DNA from: Miscanthus floridulus
Taxonomy: Eukaryota > Streptophyta > Magnoliopsida > Poales > Poaceae
Assembly (NCBI RefSeq): GCF_019320115.1
Contig: NC_089584.1
Coordinates: forward strand, 56,230,852-56,294,851
Reading direction: 5' to 3'
DNA length: 64,000 nucleotides
Position numbers and translations under genes: made by a program. Positions 47,301-57,466 of this stretch are shown here, in pieces. Each line of letters starts with the position of its first letter. Positions within the stretch are counted from its first letter, which is position 1. The notes beneath the pieces are model-generated. The model was not told the DNA's origin. It did not search any database and saw nothing but the letters and a program-made list of their open reading frames with translations.

Positions 47301-50300
47301 TATCCGCATCGATATCGATATCGATATCGAATCTATCGCGACCATGTTCAAGGGCCAAAGGCAGGAGCTAACACTCGGCATCACAATCATGGTGAGATGG
47401 ATCCTACGATCATAACGTCTGAATGAGGTATGATCCCTTAGCCAGCTCAAAGGCTCGGCACACAAACAACAACATCAACAACCAGCAATAAGAGCCAAAC
47501 ATGACCGAAAGATGCAACAACTCAACACGACTACAGAGTAGCACATTCCATAGCTGGGTGATGGATAGATCCTGTAAGACAGTCATGGATAGACAGGTTG
47601 TAAGAATAGGGCCCAACAAGGTAGATATGCGTATACGGAGAGATGCGAGATGGGGCTCTCCATGGTCTCAGTAAGACATATGACTTGGGTTCATGGTAAC
47701 TCTTTGCTGCGGCATGGCTTGGCCACGACAGGTTTTACAGGCGACAAGTCCTTTCCGCCGTCTCCTACGCCGTGGATCCATTTGGCTAAGTCCGGTCCCA
47801 TGCTAGTGAGTGCGGGCGTCTCCCATGAGTGTAGGTGATCATGATCATGGGCGTCCGGCGGTGGTGCTCTGAGGCTCGCATGGCATCGTTGGTGCGCGTG
47901 TCTGCACGTGTGGCCACGTGGCAAGGCTAAGCGGCTGCGGTGCCTTGCTTCGGCTTGCTACAAGTGGCTAAGGTTGGCCAAGGGCTGGCTACGGCTTGGT
48001 TGGGCATGGCTAAGAGCGTCGAGTCAGTGGCTTAGTCATAGATCATGGTCAATGGGTGCTTGGAACCATATGGTGGCATTCCTGGGCATCGTACGTGTCT
48101 TGCGCGAATAGTGTGAGCGCAAGCAAAGAGTGGGCTCTCTAATTTCGAGGGGTCAAAAGTACTTAAGGGTTGGTCTAGCTATAATAGTGGCTAACAGGTG
48201 GGGTTCTACTAACGTCATCATGATGTCAGCACAACGTCATTAGTCCGATAGGTGGGACCGGGGATCTTGGGCCACTGACAGGTGGAACCCGCATGTCGTC
48301 ATTAGGACGTTAGCTTGAAGTCACCTATTGACAAGTGGGTCTAGCGGCTCTGTGTCACTAACAAGTGGGTCTCGGTCATCGACCAACATTGACCGGTCAA
48401 TGGTCAACCAATTTGGGTCCCGGCTGGGCCTTGGTGGGCCTGGTCTGGGTTAGATTTTGGGCTAGGCCGAGCCGGTCACTTGTTGGGTAGGTAGGCTATC
48501 CGCATGGTGCATTCGGGCTCCATACAGGCCGGGTCTATAGGTTGGGTGCACCGTGGCAGCTCATGGTGGACCAGTAGCTATAGGTGCATAGACCGTAGGG
48601 ACAGTCTGTGGTGGACCAGGTGCACATCCCTTCTCTCTCTCTTTGGTCCACGATGAACCAAGTCCGCCGTGCTGCTACTTCTCCTTTCCCCATTCTCCTC
48701 TGCTCCTTCCGTCATAGGGCTCTCGCCGGTGGCAAGCCCGCACGACAGGGTGCGGCGGCGGCTCGGCGAGGTTCACTGTGAGGGCTTCGGTAGGCTAAAG
48801 GTAGCGGTCTAGGCTTCAGACGGTCGGTGCGCTGATGCGATGGCTATGGGCGGCGAGTACTCTAGTGGGCGGCTAACGAGGTCCCTGTAGAAAATCCACG
48901 GCATGAAGGCCGGACACATGGAGGGGGTCATCGGCCTGAACGGGATGGCGCCGTGGGTGGCTCCAACCATGGTGACCGTGTGTGGGCAAGACTTGGTGGT
49001 GGCTGTGTTCCTGGGCACTATCGACCTGGCAAGGCAAGGCCGTGGCCGTGTACATGCATGTGTGTGTGTGTCCTAGAGCAGAGTAGCTCCGGGGTCAAGC
49101 CAGCATCGAAGGCTAGGATAGGGTCGAGGCTTGGTGTGGTCGCAGCATGCGCGTGTCCAGTGGGGGCAAGGCTTGGGTGAGAAACTGTTTCCACGACCGA
49201 CTCGACGGCATGCTTATGGTGGTGGAGCTCTAGCTCAGCGTTGTGGTGGCAAGGGAGCAGGGGCATCGGTCGATGGAGGCAGTCCGTGGTGTGGCTGGTG
49301 GCATGGTCGTAGCATGGTAAGGGGGCTTAGGATGGCACGATGGGGACGACGCGATGAAGCTTGGCACGATGTCCACAAAGTAGGTCCAGGAGGTGGTTGG
49401 CGGTTGGCGTCGCGGTGGTGGCTGGAGGCAGAGCGCGTCGGTGCTGGCTCGGTGCAGAGGGCAATGTCGTGGCGAGGTCGGCGTGGTGAGGTGCTGCGGT
49501 CTCTAGCCCGACGTTGGGCACGGACGCGGCGAGGAGGCTCGGCGTGGCATGGATGTCGTCGCCGTGGCAAGGCGCCGGCAGCAGCACGGGCTCGAGGTGG
49601 AGGATGACGGCGTGGAGGACGGTGTCGTAGGGTGGGAGGAGCTCGTGGTGGCGGTGTGCTTGATGATGCCCATGTGGCTCCAGCGTGGTGTGGTGGCCGG
49701 CGAGGAGGGGTCCAGACGCTGTGCCCAGACTGTAGGGCAGCGAGGACGAGATGGCGGTGGCTTGGAGGAGGAAGAAGAGGGGTGGTGCACTGGGAGGAAG
49801 AAGAAGAGGATGGTGGTGGCTCGGCTATTTATGGGCATAGGCTAGGGCAACCAGGGGTCACGGATGGCGGCGATCCTTGGGGTCCACGCTCCCTGGCCAC
49901 GCGGCGCACATTGAGCGAGGGGGCACGGGGCTAGCGTTGCGCGCACGCGAGCTCACAACGAGCGAGCGGCGGCGGCGGGGTCTGGGAACCAGGTCACGGC
50001 ACGCCTAGGGTTGGAGGGGCGTGCGGCTGCAGGCTAGGCTAGGCCGTGGCTTGCTGGGCCGGCCGGCTGGCTGTGCCGGTTGGGCCAGATTGGGCTTTTC
50101 TATTTCCTATTTTTATTTTTCCAAATTAATCAAGGCTCCTATATTGTATATGTGTGTCACCAACTTGTACACTTCCTAGTGGGGTCCACTAGAGTCAGCT
50201 AGGGTAGTGGGGTCCATGTCAGGGGCTGGCAATTCATGGGCATTGATTTACAAGGAATGTCATTTTGACTTTATGAATTAGATCAAGGGATTTGGATGAG

Positions 50301-50560
50301 GTTCAAAAAGCAAGAAGATGAATTGAGAGAGAGGAAAAGGGATTCATAAGATATTCTAGAAGGGATCAAAAGGATTTGCTACGGACTTGTGCTCTACAAC
50401 AAAAGAACTCCGGCAAACTCCTACAAGTAATTCTATATGCATGCAACAATTTATTTATAAATTGTTCTTAGTTTGACCTAGCATCTACATGCTTCACACT
50501 TTGCGGGAATTTTTTAAAAAAGTTTGTATTTTTGGCTTCTCAAAAACCCAGGTTGTTACA
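44307..50560 (-). repeat. Element E 3' LTR (left copy), about 6.25 kb
   Basis: 6,254 bp, with TG..CA ends in place (TGAAACATCC to GGTTGTTACA). The central 48600-50050 part is GC-rich and gives many overlapping short frames on both strands. None has a recognisable domain and I treat them as non-coding. Against the right copy it lacks 46 bp at 47377 and has 15 extra bases near 44835. Hand count over 45301-45600 gives 13 differences. Confidence 0.85.
49823..49834 (-). promoter_or_regulatory. TATA-like box in the left LTR of E
   Basis: The minus strand reads CCCATAAATAGCC (plus GGCTATTTATGGG). The same box is in the right LTR near 56729-56740, where it is in the position that matters for transcribing E. 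It lies about 730 bases from the LTR start, leaving about 5.5 kb of R and U5. Confidence 0.55.
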
Positions 50561-50574
50561 GTCCACCCTCCTTA
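50561..50574 (-). promoter_or_regulatory. Polypurine tract of element E
   Basis: The minus strand reads TAAGGAGGGTGGAC immediately before the LTR start TGTAACAACC. The codons before it (..NLEDEIPIRR in one minus frame) look like the usual C-terminal end of chromovirus pol. Confidence 0.75.
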
Positions 50575-51162
50575 TAGGAATCTCGTCCTCAAGATTAAGG
50601 TGTTGCTCGGTCGGTCAAGAGGCAGGCTGTTGCTTCTTGATTGAGGTAGTTGTTCCATAGAACCTTGCAAAAGGATTTGTTGTCTTTTTGTTTTCTTCGA
50701 TAACTCAATCCAAATTTGTACAGGGTGTCCAAGGATCTCTAGAGGTTTTGTCTAGTCATATGGTGGTCTTGGTTCATAGCCTGCTAGGTTAGCTAGGGTC
50801 CTAGAGTCACATGTAAATAAAATAGCTTCTATAACCTACACTCAGATAATAAAATTTGCAAGAAACTCAACAACATAAGATCCAGGCAATCAGGCAGCAT
50901 TACAACTCCTATATGCATAGTGTTGACTTAAGGCGACTCCTAAGCCTTTGAGTCTCACACATCTATCGTTTTAACGTGGGCAATAATGGGGAAATCATTT
51001 CCTAGTGGTCAACTTTGTCAAGGCGGGGATAGTTAGTTAGTGGTAGAATTCAAGGTAAAGATGGGGAATCAAGTGTTAGTAGCTATGACTCCACTACAGA
51101 TAGAGTGTTTTGGCTTCTAAACTAGTGTTTGGTACTAAAGGTCTCATCCTAAGGTCAAGTAT
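50575..51162 (-). other. Internal region of element E, no gene
   Basis: About 590 bp between primer site and purine tract, read on the minus strand. It holds leader-type sequence with no frame of note, then a short end of pol. It is too short to encode gag, so the coding part of the parent element was deleted or never present. E would have needed proteins from an autonomous relative to move. Confidence 0.7.
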
Positions 51163-51177
51163 GGCTCTGATACCAAC
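51163..51177 (-). promoter_or_regulatory. Primer-binding site of element E
   Basis: The minus strand reads GTTGGTATCAGAGCC right after the 5' LTR end, the standard initiator-Met tRNA site. It fixes the orientation of E and the LTR border at 51178. Confidence 0.85.
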
Positions 51178-54100
51178 TAAAACATCCTCAATTTTCCACG
51201 AAGGGAAAATCCACAGAATGAATTATAATATGATGAAACCAATAGTTGATTCCATCATATTATCGTATATCATCAGTCGATATCACTGTCATACATCATA
51301 AGATTACAAGAATACAAGATATTACATCACTGGGGAAACACACCTATTACATAGTTAATCTAGCGGGAGACTATCGAGTGAAGGCTCCTCCTTCACAAGT
51401 CATCATCAGAGTTGGTATAGTGCAGCATAGATTTCATCTTCGAACCAAACTTGAGCGTAGGCACAAGACCTCCTAATCCTTCTAAAGTCAGCATCTCTAA
51501 GAAGTAGGAAATCTACACACCGCCAGATGTGTGTAGGCCATGGTCAGCACCGATGAGCTTTAGTGGAAAAAGATAAACAAGGGATCTGGCGATCCTAATA
51601 TTTGGCTGTGGTTTGCATTCTTAGCGCATGAGAAGTAAATAACAATTGTATTATAATAATAATATCCAATTTTTAACACATTCACCACCACACCATCCAT
51701 ATCCATCCCAAAACATCTCCACACCACCACACCTTATCTCATCTCACACACTCAGGTCGATAGGCCAACTCCCTCTCGGCCTTGTCTCAATGGCCCGCAG
51801 CCCCAAGGCTCACGACTGAAAAATACCTCATCCCTAGAGGGAGAAAATAAGGACTCATCTCCTATCTAGTTTAAGCAAAACCTAGGAAAGGTCCATAGCC
51901 GACAAGTCAGCATATGTATCGATCGATCAACCAAACACTCTGCAGAGGTTTTACATACCCACAAGATAGCCATCCTCGACGGTGCCCCGTCTAGGCAGAT
52001 TCCAGCTGCTTGCTAGCCTAGAATGATGCCACCCTACCTCTCAGCCCTGGTACATCCCAAGTCTAGTCTGGGATGGCTGATACTGTGAGTCGTAGACAGA
52101 GCCGGGGCCCTTCAGATGTCAAGAGCCATGTCCACAAGGCCTCCTAAAGTCTCAGAAGGGTGTGGGGGCAACCGCGCACCCCGTACCTCCTTGCACACGT
52201 TCGCCTAGCAGTAGTGGCATTGTTCTACCAAGTAGTCTGATCGTCCCACACCATATAGGGCAAGTGGGATGTAAGGGATTCCTAGTGAGTCTGAGTACTA
52301 GTAAGTCCTTAGGGATTGACCAAGCCAGAATATCTCCATTAGGGTTTCCATTTTATGAGCCACCACAGCACCTCTACCCTGGGCTCCACCTCTCCGAGGT
52401 TCACACCCAAGGACACCTCCAATTACCATTTACCCGCCACAGGTATTCCACGTCCAAGTGCCTAGGTAGCACCACATGGCAAGACTCGCCCCAGGCTCAT
52501 CATTATTCTAGCTTGGTCGACACAACCCTCACTCTCCATGCACCCAAGACACACGCAGCACGCTCACACACCACCAAGTCCAGCACCCATAACCAAACCA
52601 TTCCTAGGGGGTTCACCACCAGCATCACATCCCTGATATAATGCGAAGTGGAGTTAATAATAAATATAGTGGTGTAATATGCAAGCAAGCAGACAAGTAA
52701 GCATATATAAGTGAGCGAATGCGCAAAGCAGGGTGACGTGGTAGAGTGGGTTGCATCAGGGTAATAATGGCTCAGGTAGTAGCATGCATCAAAGTACTAG
52801 CAAAGGAACAATTATAAATCGCTAGCAGTTCTAGATATTATGCAATGTCTAATAGGATTCTCTAAAAGAAGGTGCTGCCATGACACCTACGATGTAGAGG
52901 TAGTAGTGGTACAGTTCTCCATTCGTTGGTGTTCTATTAGCGGGATCACCTCCTACGTTGACTCCATTCTGCAGTCCTTGTCGTCGTTCACATTCTCTTG
53001 GTCCGGTCATCAGCTACTCCGTGAAGCGACACGCAAGGCAAGAGAGCACTCAATCACTCAAAAAGACGACAAGACGCAGGAAAATCCAATAACACCAGCG
53101 AGGCAATAAGAGATACACGGCTTAGCCCTCTCGGCGGTTGTCCAATTTCCTCAGGCCAAAGAATCACAAGTGGTGGTTTGCTAAGCACAAGCTTAGTCAT
53201 GGCCAAGCCAGTATGGCTTTACGATAAACGGTTTAAGCCGGAGCTTATCCAGAGCAAACACCACGGCTTGCGATCTTTCGATCCGATGTCATTGAATTGA
53301 TGGGGATTGGAAGTCAGGCCCCAAGAAAGAAGAATGTCGGGGTTCGGCTCCTATAGCCTTAACCCACAAGTCACAATTGGACACGAGTAGCAAACAAGAA
53401 TGATAACACTTCTGTGACTTGGCTCCAATGTACTTTGGCTCACCCGCTATGGTAGAAAGCGGTAGCGCAAAGAGATTGGACAGCAACGGGTTCTCTCGAT
53501 CCTCATGACATAATAACATCGGGAGCCGAGAAGAGAGTTTCTCAGCACAACAAAAGAAGTGGGGTTAGCTATGCACATCCATGTCATGTTCTTAGACACA
53601 TCTTTGGGAAAGATGGTTTTAGACGGTCGATCGGGTCAACACGCATGGGTCCGAGGTATGACATAGACCATAGCCTCGCTAACAAAAGGGAATAGTCCGG
53701 TCTTTGATCCCATCGTTATGGGCAAGACAGGATCGAACAGAGCAGGCTATCAGGGCAACAAGAACAAGAACAACCAAGAAACAAGGTCTACTTCTTCCAA
53801 CACTCGCGCCATGACGAAAGACGGGCCATTGGGAGGAAGCGGCAAACACCAAGTGCGTAGACCACTCGTAGGGTACCCAACCTAGGTGCACTAGCACTAA
53901 GTCATCTCTCAGATTTATAGTAGTGCGGTTGTCACCATGGGAATCAAGGAGATGCGATGGTCATACACGGTACAAGCATACGGGGGTTTTGAGCACAAAG
54001 AGGCAAGTAAAAGCAAAAGAATGGCATAGCTCCGTGGTCATGGCAAGGCGAACTCGTGGCCACAAGCTACACCAACGAGTTGGCATCCATTGTTCCATGA

Positions 54101-57100
54101 CTGTTATCTCCCAGGTCATCTCCCACAGGCTAGGTCGCGAAAGGCTCAATGTGAGCGGGTGATATCCGCATCGATATCAATATCGATATCGATATCGAAT
54201 CTATCGCGACCATGTTCAAGGGCCGAAGGCAGGAGCTAACACTCGTGGTACTATGAAGCCAACTAAAAAGCGATGGCTCAAGTTACACTCGGCATCACGG
54301 TCATGGCAAGACAGATCTCACGATCATAACGTCCGAACAAGGTATGATCCCTCAGCCGGCTCGAAGGCTCGGCACACAGACAACAACATCAACAACCAGC
54401 GATAAGAGCCAAACATGACTGAAAGATGCAACAACTCAACACGACTGCGGAGTAGCACATTCCATAGCTAGGTGATGGATAGATCCTGTAAGACAGTCAT
54501 GGATAGATAGGTTGTAAGAATAGGGCCCAACAAGGTAGATATACGTATACGGAGAGATGCGAGATGGGGCTCTCCATGGTCTCGGTAAGACATACAACTT
54601 GGGTTCATGGTAACTCTTTGCTGTGGCATGGCTTGGCCACGACGGGTTTTATAGGCGACAAGTCCTTTCCGGCGTCTCCTACGCCGTGGATCCATTTGGC
54701 TAAGTCTGGTCCCATGCTAGTGAGTGTGGGCATCTCCCACAAGTGTAGGTGATCGCGGTCATGGGCATCCGGCGGTGGTGCTCTAAGGCTCACATGGCAT
54801 CGTTGGTGCACGTGTCTGCACGTGTGGCCATGTGGCAAGGCTGAGTGGCTGCGGTGTCTTGCTATGGCTTGCTACAAGTGGCTAAGGTTGGCCAAGGGCT
54901 GGCTACGGCTTGGTCGGGCATGGCTAAGAGCGTCGAGTCAGTGGCTTAGTCATAGATCATGGTCAATGGGTGCTTGGAACCATATGGTGGCATTCCTGGG
55001 CATCGTACGTGTCTTGCATGAATAGTGTGAGCACAAGCAAAGAGTGGGCTCTCTAATTTCGAGGGGTCAAAAGTACTTAAGGGTTGGTCCAGCTATAATA
55101 GTGGCTGACAGGTGGGGTTCTGCTAACGTCATCATGATGTCAGCACAACATCATCAGTCCGACAGGTGGGACCAGGGATCTTGGGCCACTGACAGGTGGA
55201 ACCCGCATGTCGTCATCAGGATGTTAGCTTGATGTCACCTATTGACAAGTGGGTCTAGCGGCTCTGTGTCACTAATAAGTGGGTCCCGATCATCGACCAA
55301 CGTTGACCGGTCAACGGTCAACCGATTTGGGTCTTGGCTGGGCCTTGGCGGGCCTGGTCTGGGCTGGATTTTGGGCTAGGCCGGGCCGATCACTTATCGG
55401 GTAGGTAGGCTATCCGCGTGGTGCATTCGGGCTCCATACGGGCCGGGTCTATAGGCTGGGTGCACCATGGCAGCTCATGGTGGACCAGCAGCTATAGGTC
55501 CATAGACCGCAGGGACAGTCTGTGGTGGACCAGGTGCACATCCCTTCTCTCTCTCTTCGGTCCACGGCGAACCAAGTTCGCCGTGCTGCTGCTTCTCCTT
55601 TCCCCATTCTCCTCTGCTCCTTCCATCATAGGGCTCTCACCGGCGGCAAGCCTGCATGATAGGGTGCGGCGGTGGCTCGGCGAGGTTCACTGTGAGGGCT
55701 CTAGTAGGCTAAAGGCAATAGTCTAGGCTCTAGACGGTCGGTGCGCCGGCGTGGCGGCTATGGGCGGCGAGTACTCTGGTGGGCGGCTGACGAGGTCCCT
55801 GCCGAAAATCCACGGCACAAAGGCCAGACACATGGATGGGGTCATCGGCCTGAATGGGACGGCACCGTGGGTGGCTCCGACCACGGTGACCGTGTGTGGG
55901 CAAGACTTGGTGGCGGCTGTGTTCCCGGGCGCTATCGACCCGGCAAGGCAAGGCCGTGGCCGTGTACGTGCGTGTGCATGTGTGTCCTGGAGCGGAGTAG
56001 CTCTGGGGTCAAGCCGGCGTCGAAGGCTGAGACAGGGTCGGGGCTTGGCATGGTCGCGGCGTGCACGTGTCTAGTGGGGGCAAGGCTTGGGCAACAAACT
56101 GTTTCCACGACCGACTCGATGGCATGCTTGTGGTGGTGGAGCTCCAGCTTGGCGTCGTGGCGGCAAGGGAGCAGGGGCGTCAGTCGACGAAGGCAGTCCG
56201 TGGTGTGGCTGGTGGCGTGGTCGCAGCACGGCGAGGGGGCTCAGGACGGCACGACGGGGACAACGCGATGAAGCTTGGCACGATGTCCATGAAGCTGGTC
56301 CAGGAGGTGGTTGGCGTCGTGGTGGTGGCTGGAGGTAGAGAGCGTCGGCGCTGGCTTGGTGCAGAGGGCGACGTCGTGGTGAGGTCAGCGTGGTGAGGTG
56401 CTGCAGTCTCCAGCCCGATGTTGGGCATGGACGCGGCGAGGAGGCTCGGCGTGGCGTGGATGTCGTCGCCGTGGCGAGGCACCGGCAGCAGTGCGGGCTC
56501 GAGGTGGAGGACGACGGCATGGAGGATAGTGTCGCAGGGTGGGAGGAGCTCATGGTGGCGGCATGCTTGACGACGCCCGTGCAGCTTTGACGTGGCGTCA
56601 TGGCCGGCGAGGAGGGGTCCAGACGCTTTGCCCGGACTGGAGGGCAGTGAGGACGAGATGGCGGCGGCTTGGAGGAGGAAGAAGAGGGGTGGCGCACTGG
56701 GAGGAAGAAGAAGAGGATGGCAATGGCTCGGCTATTTATGGGCGTGGGCTAGGGCAACTAGGGGTCATGGACGGCGATGATCCTCGGGGTCCATGCTCCC
56801 CGGCCACGCGGCGCGCATCGAGCGAGGGGGCGTGGGGCTGGCGCTGCGCACACGCGAGCTCGCAGCGAGCTCGCAGCGGCGACAGGGTCTAGGAACCAGG
56901 TTGCGGCGCGCCTAGGGTTGGAGGGGCGTGCGACTGCTGGCCAGGCTAGGCCGTGGCTTGCTGGGCCAACTGGCTAGCTGTGCCGGTTGGGCCAGATTTG
57001 TCTTTTCTATTTCCTATTTTTATTTTTCCAAATTAATCAAGGCTCCTATATTGTATATGTGTGTCGCCAACTTGTACACTTCCTAGTGGGGTCTACTAGA

Positions 57101-57466
57101 GGTCAACTAGGGTAGTGGGGTCCATGTCAGGGGCTGGCAATTCACGGGCATTGGTTTACAAGGAATGTCATTTTGACTTTATGAATTAGATCAAGGAATT
57201 TGGATGAGGTTCAAAAAGCAAGAAGATGAATTGAGAGAGAGGAAAAGGGATTCATAAGATATTCTAGAAGGGATCAAAAGGATTTGCTACGGACTTGTGC
57301 TCTCCAACAAAAGATTTCCAGCAAACTCCTACAAGTAATTCTATATGCATGCAACAATTTATTTATAAATTGTTCTTAGTTTGACCTAGCATCTACATGC
57401 TTCACACTTTGCAGGAAAATTTTTAAAAAGTTTGTATTTTTGGCTTCTCAAAAACCTGAGTTGTTA
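51178..57466 (-). repeat. Element E 5' LTR (right copy), about 6.29 kb
   Basis: Collinear with 44307-50560. It keeps a 46-bp stretch at 54246-54291 that the other copy lacks, and a longer ATCGAT-type microsatellite near 54168-54202. Its outer end (TTGTTAAA) no longer shows the terminal CA and joins directly to P'. Open frames repeated from the left copy, such as that at 52162-52641, differ in length between the copies and are not conserved as proteins. Confidence 0.85.

Larger units (their letters stand above)
44307..57466 (-). mobile_element. Element E: minus-strand chromovirus-like element, 6.25-kb LTRs, 617-bp interior
   Basis: Two direct copies, 44307-50560 and 51178-57466, are separated by 617 bp. 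On the minus strand the right copy is the 5' LTR, with GTTGGTATCAGAGCC directly after it (51177-51163). The left copy is the 3' LTR and starts TGTAACAACCTGGG right after a purine tract (50574-50561). So it is one element, not a random duplication. No gag or pol remains except the last codons before the purine tract. The outer flanks (CAGA before 44307, ATCTC after 57468) show no target duplication, and the last bases of the right copy (TTGTTAAA against TTGTTACA) are altered. Confidence 0.85.

Noticed and set aside
47306..47332. ATCGAT-type palindromic repeat as a regulatory site
   Set aside because: It is a simple microsatellite that differs in length between the two LTRs of E.
48700..50050. 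GC-rich open frames in element E (and at 55600-57000)
   Set aside because: They exist on both strands, are low-complexity (His/Pro/Ser or Gly/Arg-rich), have no domain, and differ in length between the two LTR copies.
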